Shown piece after piece: positions 1-7,294 of a stretch of DNA of 64,000 bases. Below the pieces are notes generated by a model. It saw only the letters and a program-made list of their open reading frames with translations. It was not told the DNA's origin and did no database searches. Origin of the DNA: Acidimicrobiales bacterium (lineage in GTDB: Bacteria > Actinomycetota > Acidimicrobiia > Acidimicrobiales > Iamiaceae); NCBI GenBank assembly GCA_035547835.1, contig DASZTW010000005.1:372001-436000 (forward strand), written 5' to 3'. Position 1 is the first letter of the stretch. Each line of letters begins with the position of its first letter. Both the position numbers and the translations under genes were made by a program.

Positions 1-502
1 CCTTCCAGATCGTCAAGATGTGGTTGTCACCCAGCAGGGGTGACAGCACGGCTGCCGTCCGGGGCGGCCAGGCCTGCTGCGCGATGCCGATGAGCATCAC
101 CGTGAGGGCGATGGTCACGACGATCGAGGTCTGGATCGACGAATCGGCGAACGACCGCATGACGCGTTCGAGCACAAGGCCGAGCAGCGGCGCCAGCACG
201 AACACGACGATGAGGAGGGCCGGAACCGTCGGCAGGCCGTGCTGCACCGTCAGCGAGTAATACGCGTAGCCCGCTGCCATCCCCACCGCGCCGTGGGCGA
301 AGTTGAACACGCCCGTCGTGGCGTACGTGAGCACCAGCCCGCTGGCCGCGATCGCGTACACGCACCCTTCGGCCACGCCGATGACCGTGAAGTTGAACAG
401 CTGCCCCATGTCGGGCGCCGTCCAGAAGATGCGGACGAGGTACGCCACCAGCACCACCGCGCCGATGACTTGGGCCCGGGTGCGGGGCACGAAGCGGCTC
501 AT
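1..502 (-). CDS. livH: Branched-chain amino-acid ABC transporter permease (LivH type), 3' part cut by window edge
   Basis: Membrane permease of a LivHMGF-type importer. The 167 visible residues start MSRFVPRTRAQVIG. They contain hydrophobic segments and the LivH-type stretch GVFNFAHGAVGMAAGY, typical of the first half of the family (usually about 290 aa). The ATG overlaps the stop of the upstream binding-protein gene by 4 bp (ATGA), so the two are translationally coupled. The partner permease (LivM) is probably beyond the window edge. The ATPase pair is encoded divergently just to the right. The substrate is inferred from the family and could be another amide or urea. Confidence 0.85.
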   Translation of the reverse strand, partial: MSRFVPRTRAQVIGAVVLVAYLVRIFWTAPDMGQLFNFTVIGVAEGCVYAIAASGLVLTYATTGVFNFAHGAVGMAAGYAYYSLTVQHGLPTVPALLIVVFVLAPLLGLVLERVMRSFADSSIQTSIVVTIALTVMLIGIAQQAWPPRTAAVLSPLLGDNHILTIWK

Positions 503-1947
503 CCGTTGGCGAACCCGCTCGCCGGATAGAGATGGACCCACTTGCCGTTCTTGACACCCACGACGGCGAACGCCTGGCTGGTCGTCTTGTTCGCGGGGTC
601 GCGGTCCGTGAGGATGCCGCCGGCCGTGTAGTGGTGGATGCCCTTCAGCGCGTTGGTGACCTTGGCACGAGTCGGCGCGCCACCGGCTGCCTTCAGGCCT
701 TGCACGCACAGTTCGGCAGCAGTCCAGCCCATGAGCGCGAAGAAGTCGGCGTCGCGGCCGGGTGCGCTGCGGGCGTACCACTGGGCGAAGGTCTGCGTCG
801 CCGCGGTGCCACCTTCGATGATGTCGTAGTTGATGCCGATGATGGTGCCGTTGGCCGCGTCGCCGGCGAGCTTCAGGAACTGCTGACCGTACGCCTGCGC
901 GCCGTAGAACGGGACTTTGAGCTGCTTGACGAACGTGGGGTTGGCTTGGACCGCTCGAGCGAGCTTCGCCATGCCGTTGACCTCGAGCGTCGTGATCAGC
1001 GCATCGGCGCCGCCGCTCTGCATCTTGGACACGTAGCCGGTGTAGTTGGTCTCCGTGATCGGCGCTTCGAGGGTCATCGTCTGCAACCCCGCGGCCTGCG
1101 CGTCGTTGATGTACCCGATCGATCGCTCACGGGCGTCGTTCTGGGCCGGCGTCATGACCGCCACTTTCGTGATGTGATACGTCGACTTCAGGTAGCGCCA
1201 CATGGCGACCGTGCCGTTGGAGTGCGAGGCGACGTTGACCGGGTTCGGTGAGAACCCGTTGGACATCGTGGCCGACGCGTCGCCGATGGTGAGCGCGCAC
1301 ACCGGGATGTCGGTACCGCCGAGCACGCTGGCGGAGCCGTTGTCGACCACGGTCGTGTTGCCGGCGAAGCCGAACACCTGGCCCATGAGCTGCTGCGCCG
1401 CGGCACGGTTGGTGGCCGTGTCGAGGCGATCGTCCGCGGTCACCAGCGAGAGCTTGCGACCACAGACCCCGCCTTGCGTGGCGTTGATGTAGTCGAAGTA
1501 CGCCTTGGCGCCGGCCCGACCGGTCTGGCCGAAGTCGGGAACCGGCCCGGTGATCGTCGAGATGTTGCCGAACTTGATCTCGGTGTCGGACAGCCCCGGC
1601 GCCTTGGTGCCGGCGACGGCCGAGCAGCCGGACCCCCCGCTCTGGGCGGCGCTCGGCCCGCCGGTTCCGCCACCTGATCCACTGGACCCACCAGACCCAC
1701 CGGACCCACCGGTCGCGCCCGAGGTGGAGCCCTGCGCACCGGTGGCGACCGTGGCGGTGGGGCCACCGGCACCTGAGTCCGTCGCGCCTGCGGTGGACTG
1801 GGCGGCACCGCCGCCTCCACCGCCCCCGCCCCCGATCGCGGCGCGCGTCTGGGCCTTGTCCAAGCGGGCTCCACAGCCTGCTGTGGCGACGAGGACCAGC
1901 GCGGCGACGAGTGCGAGGAGCGCGTACCTCCGCGATGCGCGACCCAA
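499..1947 (-). CDS. ABC transporter substrate-binding lipoprotein (LivK / peripla_BP_6 type)
   Basis: Extracytoplasmic receptor that delivers its ligand to the LivH-type permease encoded next. It has 482 aa, with an arginine-led signal sequence and a lipobox ending TAGC (Cys25), so it should be lipid-anchored. Residues about 39-110 form a very long Gly/Ser/Thr linker before the folded receptor begins near SDTEIKFGNISTITGP. The receptor has the usual two-lobe periplasmic-binding-protein length. It is the first gene of a leftward operon. A palindrome lies about 30 bp upstream of its start. Branched-chain amino acids are the default guess for the ligand. Confidence 0.85.
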   Translation of the reverse strand: MGRASRRYALLALVAALVLVATAGCGARLDKAQTRAAIGGGGGGGGGAAQSTAGATDSGAGGPTATVATGAQGSTSGATGGSGGSGGSSGSGGGTGGPSAAQSGGSGCSAVAGTKAPGLSDTEIKFGNISTITGPVPDFGQTGRAGAKAYFDYINATQGGVCGRKLSLVTADDRLDTATNRAAAQQLMGQVFGFAGNTTVVDNGSASVLGGTDIPVCALTIGDASATMSNGFSPNPVNVASHSNGTVAMWRYLKSTYHITKVAVMTPAQNDARERSIGYINDAQAAGLQTMTLEAPITETNYTGYVSKMQSGGADALITTLEVNGMAKLARAVQANPTFVKQLKVPFYGAQAYGQQFLKLAGDAANGTIIGINYDIIEGGTAATQTFAQWYARSAPGRDADFFALMGWTAAELCVQGLKAAGGAPTRAKVTNALKGIHHYTAGGILTDRDPANKTTSQAFAVVGVKNGKWVHLYPASGFANG

Positions 1948-1975
1948 CGCGTTCCTCCCCGAAAGCTGACTCTGG

Positions 1976-1996
1976 TATCTGACCCCCTGTCAGATA
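1976..1996. promoter_or_regulatory. Palindrome in the livK/livG divergent region
   Basis: TATCTGAC, 5-nt spacer CCCCT, GTCAGATA: a perfect 8-bp inverted repeat in the 160-bp gap between the divergent transporter operons. Its position 29 bp upstream of the lipoprotein start suggests an operator for a dimeric regulator. No candidate regulator gene is adjacent. Confidence 0.45.
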
Positions 1997-2107
1997 TCGT
2001 CTTTCACAATTCGACGCAAGACGGGCAGGCACCTTCCACGCCGGCGCCGAACTGCGAGTGAACCACCTGTCACCACCCACCACTGCCGGCCACCCCGGGG
2101 GGAGCCG

Positions 2108-2899
2108 ATGTCCGCGCTGCTCGAAGTTCGCTCGATCAACGTGCACTTCGGCGGGAACTACGCCGTCCGCGATGTCGACCTCGCCGTTGACGCGGGATCG
2201 ATCGTGGGCCTCATCGGGCCCAACGGCGCCGGCAAGACCACCACGTTCAACGTGATCACCGGCTTGCAGGATGCCTCCAGCGGTCACGTCGCGTTCGACG
2301 GGCAAGATCTCACCAACCTCCCGACCCATCAGCGGGCGCGGCGCGGGATCGCCCGCACGTTCCAACGGCTCGAGCTGTTCGGCTCAATGACGGCGTTGGA
2401 AAACGTCCAGACCGCCGCGGAGATCCACCGCACGTGGTCCCGCGATCGCACCGAGCCCCGCGACGCCGCGCTCGCGGCGCTCACCCGCGTCGGCCTGCAC
2501 GCGCAAGCCGATCAGCGCGTCGACGCCATGCCCACCGGCCAGGCACGGCTCGTGGAGCTCGCCCGCGCCCTCGCCACCCAGCCCCGCCTGCTGCTGCTCG
2601 ACGAACCGGCTTCCGGCCAAGACGAAGCCGAGACGGAGTCGTTCGGCGAGCTGCTCGGCGAGCTGGCGGCCGAAGGCATGGCGATCCTGCTGGTGGAGCA
2701 CGACGTGCCGCTGGTGATGCGCGTGTGCGCGCAGGTCTACGTCCTGGACTACGGCGCCATCCTCGCGAGCGGCACGCCCGAGGAGGTCCAGCGCAACCCA
2801 GCTGTGCTCGACGCGTACCTCGGCGCCGCGGTCGAGGATTCGTCGCTCCGGCGGACCGAGGAAGCCCGAGCGCACGAGCTGACGGGCCCGCAGCCATGA
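2108..2899 (+). CDS. livG: Branched-chain amino-acid ABC transporter ATP-binding protein LivG
   Basis: One of two cytoplasmic ATPases that drive the importer. It has 263 aa; Walker A is GPNGAGKTT (residues 37-45) and Walker B is LLLLDEPASG. The LivG-type motif GIARTFQ lies between them. The ABC signature is degenerate (MPTGQARLVELARAL instead of an LSGGQ-like loop; LivG proteins usually read PYGQQRRLEIARAL). A strong Shine-Dalgarno (GGGGGGAG) precedes the chosen ATG. Its stop overlaps the livF start (ATGA). It is divergent from livK-livH. Confidence 0.88.
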   Translation: MSALLEVRSINVHFGGNYAVRDVDLAVDAGSIVGLIGPNGAGKTTTFNVITGLQDASSGHVAFDGQDLTNLPTHQRARRGIARTFQRLELFGSMTALENVQTAAEIHRTWSRDRTEPRDAALAALTRVGLHAQADQRVDAMPTGQARLVELARALATQPRLLLLDEPASGQDEAETESFGELLGELAAEGMAILLVEHDVPLVMRVCAQVYVLDYGAILASGTPEEVQRNPAVLDAYLGAAVEDSSLRRTEEARAHELTGPQP

Positions 2900-3606
2900 C
2901 GGCCACCCCAGCCCTCGAGCTGAAAGGCATCCGGGCCCGGTACGGGTCGATCGAGGTGCTCCACGGTGTCGACCTCGTCGTCCCGGCCGGCTGCGTGGTG
3001 GCGTTGTTGGGACCCAACGGAGGCGGCAAGTCCACGACCTTGAAGGTCGTCAGCGGTGAGATCAAGGCCACCGACGGGTGCGTCCACGTCGCGGGCCGCC
3101 ACGTGAACGGCGCAGGCGCGGCCGAGCTGGTGCGGGCCGGAGTGTGCACGATCCCCGAAGGCCGCGGCATCTTCCCGAACTTGACCGTGCGCGAGAACCT
3201 CCACATGGCGACGTACGCCGGGCGGGGGCTCGCCGAAGTCGAGAGCAGCGCGTACGACCAGTTCCCGCGGCTGAGCGAACGCCGCAGCCAACTCGCCGGG
3301 ACGCTCTCGGGCGGCGAGCAGCAGATGCTCGCGCTGGCCAGGGCACTGAGCACCAACCCGTCGCTGCTGCTGCTCGACGAGCTGTCGATGGGCTTGGCGC
3401 CGTTGATCGTGGCCGAGCTCTACGAGCGGGTGGCCGAGGTCGCCCGCCAAGGCGTGTCGATCCTGGTGGTCGAGCAGTTCGCCCGCACCGTCCTCGGCGT
3501 GGCCGACTACGCCGCGATCATGCTGCACGGCCGGATCGTCGACGTTGGCCAGCCCGCCGACCTCGAAGAAGGCCTGTCGTCCGCCTACCTCGGCTCGACG
3601 ACCTGA
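2896..3606 (+). CDS. livF: Branched-chain amino-acid ABC transporter ATP-binding protein LivF
   Basis: Second ATPase of the importer, 236 aa, normal for LivF. Walker A is GPNGGGKST (residues 39-47). The signature is [15 protein letters not shown], followed by the LivF hallmark [16 protein letters not shown]. The ATG overlaps the livG stop by 4 bp, which decides the start. The codons further upstream in this frame are antisense-like noise inside livG. Confidence 0.9.
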   Translation: MTATPALELKGIRARYGSIEVLHGVDLVVPAGCVVALLGPNGGGKSTTLKVVSGEIKATDGCVHVAGRHVNGAGAAELVRAGVCTIPEGRGIFPNLTVRENLHMATYAGRGLAEVESSAYDQFPRLSERRSQLAGTLSGGEQQMLALARALSTNPSLLLLDELSMGLAPLIVAELYERVAEVARQGVSILVVEQFARTVLGVADYAAIMLHGRIVDVGQPADLEEGLSSAYLGSTT

Positions 3607-3662
3607 GTCACACCAGCACCAGGGCCGGTCCGCCCTCCGGTGCGATCGACGCCGCGCGCCGC

Positions 3663-3668
3663 TACCGT
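3663..3668 (+). promoter_or_regulatory. Candidate -10 of msrB
   Basis: TACCGT lies 8 nt before the msrB ATG with no Shine-Dalgarno between them. This fits a leaderless transcript. No convincing -35 is visible. Confidence 0.4.
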
Positions 3669-3676
3669 CGCGGGCG

Positions 3677-4078
3677 ATGACTGATCGCAAGACCTTTGAC
3701 GACGCCGAGCTGCGCGAGCGGCTGACCGCACTTCAGTACGAAGTCACCCAACGGGCCGGCACCGAGCAGGCGTTCACCGGCGAGTACTGGGACAACCACG
3801 ATCAGGGCGAGTACCGCTGCATCGTGTGCGACACGCCGTTGTTCCGCTCCGACGCCAAGTTCGAGTCGGGCAGCGGTTGGCCCAGCTTCTTCGAGGCCCT
3901 CGACCCCGAGCGGGTCGAGATGGTCGAGGACCGCTCGCACGGCATGGTTCGCACCGAAGTGCGCTGCGCCACCTGCGGCGCCCACCTCGGCCACCGTTTC
4001 CCCGACGGCCCAACGCCAACCGGTCAGCGCTACTGCATGAACTCGGCCAGCCTCTGCTTCATCGGCGACGACAGCTGA
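3677..4078 (+). CDS. msrB: Peptide-methionine (R)-S-oxide reductase MsrB
   Basis: Repairs methionine-R-sulfoxide in oxidised proteins, in the cytoplasm. It has 133 aa, the usual size. Visible are two zinc CxxC pairs (CIVC and CATC), the SGSGWPSFF motif, [10 protein letters not shown], and the catalytic RYCMNS with Cys120. The start at [12 protein letters not shown] is chosen because the family begins here and a -10-like hexamer sits just upstream. It stands alone between livF and the methyltransferase. Confidence 0.95.
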   Translation: MTDRKTFDDAELRERLTALQYEVTQRAGTEQAFTGEYWDNHDQGEYRCIVCDTPLFRSDAKFESGSGWPSFFEALDPERVEMVEDRSHGMVRTEVRCATCGAHLGHRFPDGPTPTGQRYCMNSASLCFIGDDS

Positions 4079-4165
4079 CCGTCCCGACGGCCTGCTCGCC
4101 GCGCGCCGGGAGAACCGACGCCTCAGGCGCCGACCGGACCGGCACATCGCGCTCGGGGCGGTCGG

Positions 4166-4171
4166 TAGGGT
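4166..4171 (+). promoter_or_regulatory. Candidate -10 of the methyltransferase-P450 pair
   Basis: TAGGGT ends 6 nt before the ATG at 4178, with no ribosome-binding site in between. This is consistent with leaderless expression. Confidence 0.45.
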
Positions 4172-4177
4172 CACGGC

Positions 4178-5155
4178 ATGGCTGACCGTACCGACGGGGG
4201 GTTCCTCGGCGACGCCCGGCGGGCGGGGCGGCGGGCGCTGCTGCACACCCGCAACCGGCTGCGCCCCACACCGCCCGACCCCGCCGCTTGGCACGCAGGC
4301 TTGTCGGACCGCGCGTTCGTCGACATGGCCTACCAACGGATCCTCCAGCGCCCCGTCGACGAAGGCGGCCGCGCTTCATGGCTCCAACAGCTCTCCGACG
4401 GTCGCACCCGCGCCGAGGTGGAGGCGCTGCTCGAGCACTCGACCGAGGCGGTCGACGGCGCCCGCGCCCGAGCCGCGCTCGAGGCGTTCCACAGCGGTCG
4501 CGTCACGTGGATGCGCAGCCTCCCCCCGGCGAAGCGCATCCTGGACCTCGGCGGCACCGCGCTCGGATCCGACCACGGCGCGCTGCAGGTGATGGGCTAC
4601 CCGTACGACTTCGCCGAGCTGACGATCATCGAGCTTCCCGTCGATGCACGCCACGAGCTGTACCAGGTGCCGGAAATGAAGTCCGTCGACTCGCCACACG
4701 GTCCGGTCCACTACCGGTACCAGTCGATGACCGAGCTGTCGAACCTCGCCGACGGCTCCTACGACCTCATCTGTTCAGGCCAGACGTTCGAGCACATCAC
4801 CGCGGAGGAAGGCCGCGGGCTGCTGCACGACGTTCGTCGGCTGCTCGCACCGGGCGGCTTCCTCGCGCTCGACACACCAAACCGGGCGATCACCGAGATC
4901 GAGTGCCGGCAGACCGGACTTCCGTTCATCAACCCCGATCACAAGATCGAGTACACCCACAGCCAGATGCTCGAGCGGTTCGCCGAGGCGGGCCTCGAAG
5001 TCGTCCGCTCGCACGGCATCGGCTACATGCCCACCACCGCGACCACCGGCGCGTTCGTCCGCGACGAGCTCATCGAGCATCCCACCCTCTACGCCGACAT
5101 CGAGCGCTGCTACACGCTCGCGTATCTCGTACAGGCCAAGCCGGCGACGCAGTGA
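4178..5155 (+). CDS. DUF4214-like domain plus class I SAM-dependent methyltransferase
   Basis: Residues about 45-95 (AYQRILQRPVDEGGRASWL) resemble the DUF4214 module found in surface-layer and glycan-related proteins. The rest is a class I methyltransferase: motif I is RILDLGGTALGS (with GG in place of GxG), and motif IV is near DLICSGQTFEHI, followed by LLAPGGFLALDTPN. It has 325 aa. The substrate is unknown; methyltransferases with this leader are often linked to glycans or small molecules. The stop overlaps the P450 start (GTGA), so the two are probably co-translated and may act on the same molecule. Confidence 0.75.
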   Translation: MADRTDGGFLGDARRAGRRALLHTRNRLRPTPPDPAAWHAGLSDRAFVDMAYQRILQRPVDEGGRASWLQQLSDGRTRAEVEALLEHSTEAVDGARARAALEAFHSGRVTWMRSLPPAKRILDLGGTALGSDHGALQVMGYPYDFAELTIIELPVDARHELYQVPEMKSVDSPHGPVHYRYQSMTELSNLADGSYDLICSGQTFEHITAEEGRGLLHDVRRLLAPGGFLALDTPNRAITEIECRQTGLPFINPDHKIEYTHSQMLERFAEAGLEVVRSHGIGYMPTTATTGAFVRDELIEHPTLYADIERCYTLAYLVQAKPATQ

Positions 5156-6339
5156 CCCAGGCAACCGAGCTCACGTCGCCGCTCGTGACCGACGGCTTCT
5201 TCGCCGGCGACCCGTGGCCGCTGCTCGCCCGCCTCCGGCACGACGCACCGCTCGCGTACAACGACGAGATCGGCGCCTGGTTCGCGTCGACCCACGCCGA
5301 CGTGCACGCCGCGAGCGTCGACAACGCCACGTTCTGCTCCGGCAAAGGCATCCTCACGTTCGAGATCGGCGTCGAATATCCGACGCCGCCGACGATGATG
5401 CACACCGACCCGCCCGAGCACACCCGCTATCGCAAGCTGGTGCAGCCGGCCTTCGGTCCGCGCCAGATGCGCGCCCTCGAGCCGGTGATCCGTGCTCGCA
5501 CCCGTCGGCTGCTCGACGCGCTCCCCTCCGACGAGCCGGTCGACATCGTGCCCGGTCTGGCCGAACCGCTCCCCCTGCAAGTGATCGGGCTCATCTTGGG
5601 CGTCGACGAGGCCGACCACGACCGCTTTCTCGAGTGGTCGGAGGCCGCGATCCCCGGGGCCGCGCCCCTCGAGCCCACCGAGCAACAGCGTCGCATGGCG
5701 GCGATGCACGATTACCTCCTCGAGGTCGCCCGCGACCGCCGGGCCAATCCCCGCGACGACGTCATCACTGCGCTCGCCACCGCGGAGATCGACGCCGACC
5801 GCCTGTCTGACGCCGAGCTCGAGATGTTCCTGGTGCAGCTGCTTGTGGCCGGCAACGAGACCACCCGCCACGCGATCTCGGGCGGGCTGCGGGCACTCGC
5901 CGAACGTCCCGATCAGTGGGCGGCGCTTCGTGAGGACCCCAGCCGCATACCCACCGCCTTCGAAGAAGTTCTGCGCTGGACCACGCCGGTCATCTACTTC
6001 ATGCGGACCGCCACCCGCCACACCGAGCTCAGCGGCACGCCGATCCGCGCCGGCGACCCGGTCGTGCTGTTGTACGCGTCGGCCAACCGCGACGAAACCG
6101 TGTTCGGCGCCGACGCTGGTGAGTTCCGCAGCGACCGCACGCCGAACCCGCACCTCGCCTTCGGCTTCGGCGCGCACTTCTGCCTCGGCGCGGCACTGGC
6201 GCGTCTCGAAGGGCGCGTGCTGCTCGAGGAGATGGTCGACCGCTACGCCACGCTCGAGCCCGTCGGCGACGTCGCCCGCACGCAGAGCCTGGTGATCGCC
6301 GGCATCAGCGCCGCCACCGTCACCCTCCGCCCCGCCTGA
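5152..6339 (+). CDS. Cytochrome P450
   Basis: Soluble bacterial-type monooxygenase, 395 aa. The I-helix oxygen motif is AGNETTR, the ExxR motif is in FEEVLRWTTPV, and the haem-binding loop FGFGAHFCLG has the ligand Cys344. The GTG start is chosen because it overlaps the upstream TGA. The true protein begins VTQATELTSPLVTDGFF. No ferredoxin or ferredoxin reductase gene is nearby, so redox partners must come from elsewhere. The substrate is not deducible. Two hairpin repeats follow its stop. Confidence 0.92.
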   Translation: MTQATELTSPLVTDGFFAGDPWPLLARLRHDAPLAYNDEIGAWFASTHADVHAASVDNATFCSGKGILTFEIGVEYPTPPTMMHTDPPEHTRYRKLVQPAFGPRQMRALEPVIRARTRRLLDALPSDEPVDIVPGLAEPLPLQVIGLILGVDEADHDRFLEWSEAAIPGAAPLEPTEQQRRMAAMHDYLLEVARDRRANPRDDVITALATAEIDADRLSDAELEMFLVQLLVAGNETTRHAISGGLRALAERPDQWAALREDPSRIPTAFEEVLRWTTPVIYFMRTATRHTELSGTPIRAGDPVVLLYASANRDETVFGADAGEFRSDRTPNPHLAFGFGAHFCLGAALARLEGRVLLEEMVDRYATLEPVGDVARTQSLVIAGISAATVTLRPA

Positions 6340-6348
6340 CCTCCCGAG

Positions 6349-6391
6349 CTGTGAGCAGCCAGCCACCTCCCAGGTGGCCAAGTGCTCACAG
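6349..6391. repeat. 43-bp hairpin repeat, copy 1
   Basis: CTGTGAGCA...TGCTCACAG outer arms and GCCACCT-CCC-AGGTGGC inner arms with a 4-nt internal loop, just after the P450 stop. It is identical to copy 2 at 6422 and related to the perfect hairpin at 52960. The flanks GAG and CAGCGGG are also conserved. It may act as a terminator, but there is no T-tract. Confidence 0.8.
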
Positions 6392-6421
6392 CAGCGGGGT
6401 CGGGCGCACCCCAACCTCGAG

Positions 6422-6464
6422 CTGTGAGCAGCCAGCCACCTCCCAGGTGGCCAAGTGCTCACAG
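6422..6464. repeat. 43-bp hairpin repeat, copy 2
   Basis: Exact second copy of the 6349 hairpin, 73 bp downstream, with the same conserved flanks. It lies between the convergent P450 and PIG-L genes, 10 bp from the PIG-L stop. Confidence 0.8.
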
Positions 6465-6474
6465 CAGCGGGTGG

Positions 6475-7230
6475 TCAGATGGCGATGAGCTCGAAGGCGA
6501 CGGCGTGCTCGACGCCGGCGCGCGCGCCGGCCGTGCTCGCCATCGCGCGCAGGAACTCGTCGGGGTCGATCGTGTTGTCCCCCAGACCGGCCAAGTAGGC
6601 GGCGTGGGCGCGCAGCGACGCCACTCCCCGATCGAGGTGACCGGTGATGTCGACCGCGTGACGCGCGTCGGCTGACCCGCTGACCGCCACCCACTGCACA
6701 CCCGTCCACGGTTCCAGCCCCTCTTCGAGGAGATCGGTGAAGATCCAGCGGTTGCCGGCGTCGCGGGCACCGTCGAGCACGGCCAGCCACACGTTGCGGT
6801 GGTCGGCCATGTTCAGCCGGGGGAGCTCCGTGCCCGCACCCCACAGCAGCCCGCCGTTGATCGTGACCACGAGCTCCGGGCGGTGGCGGCGGATCGCTGC
6901 CGCGATGTCGTGGCGCAAGGCCAAGCCGTATTCGACGACGCCATCGGTGTGGCCCATGAACTCGACGTCGGCGACACCCACCTGCGCCGCGCCCGCACGC
7001 TCCTCGCCCTCGCGCAACGGGCCGCACTCGTCAGGGGTCATCCCGTCGATGCCAGCCTCGCCGGACGTCACGAGCGCGTAGCGCACCTGTTTGCCCTCGC
7101 CGGTCCAGCGGGCGACGGCCGACGCCGCGCCGTACTCCAGATCGTCGGGGTGGGCCACGACGCACAGCACCGACGTGAAGTCGTCGGGCATGGGGATCAG
7201 CGGGCGATCAACCGAGGTGAGGTCCGTCAT
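6475..7230 (-). CDS. PIG-L family deacetylase
   Basis: Zinc-dependent deacetylase of the GlcNAc-PI/MshB/LmbE family, 251 aa. The zinc motif AHPDD is at residues 26-30, with a second-shell FMGHTDG and a His-rich end. The start at MTDLTSVDRP is preferred over an in-frame ATG 33 nt upstream because GAGGG lies at proper distance before it. Family members act on mycothiol precursors, sugars or lincomycin-type antibiotics; nothing here tells which. Its start abuts a tandem duplication and the stop of the glutamate dehydrogenase gene. Confidence 0.82.
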   Translation of the reverse strand: MTDLTSVDRPLIPMPDDFTSVLCVVAHPDDLEYGAASAVARWTGEGKQVRYALVTSGEAGIDGMTPDECGPLREGEERAGAAQVGVADVEFMGHTDGVVEYGLALRHDIAAAIRRHRPELVVTINGGLLWGAGTELPRLNMADHRNVWLAVLDGARDAGNRWIFTDLLEEGLEPWTGVQWVAVSGSADARHAVDITGHLDRGVASLRAHAAYLAGLGDNTIDPDEFLRAMASTAGARAGVEHAVAFELIAI

Positions 7231-7260
7231 GGCGACACCCTCGCGCGCCGCGGCGCCCCC

Positions 7261-7294
7261 CATTGGCCTTCGCTCACCATTGGCCTTCGCTCAC
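7261..7294. repeat. 17-bp tandem duplication
   Basis: CATTGGCCTTCGCTCAC is repeated twice head to tail. The second copy contains the stop codon of the glutamate dehydrogenase gene. It looks like a simple slippage event. Confidence 0.7.

Noticed and set aside
1600-1860. Gly/Ser repeats within the binding-protein gene as a possible tandem repeat or CRISPR-like array
   Set aside because: The repetition is in codons for a Gly/Ser linker, with no fixed unit or spacers.
4288-5151. An N-terminal extension making a 683-residue P450 fusion
   Set aside because: The extension is a shifted frame of the methyltransferase gene; the GTG overlapping its stop gives a normal-length P450.
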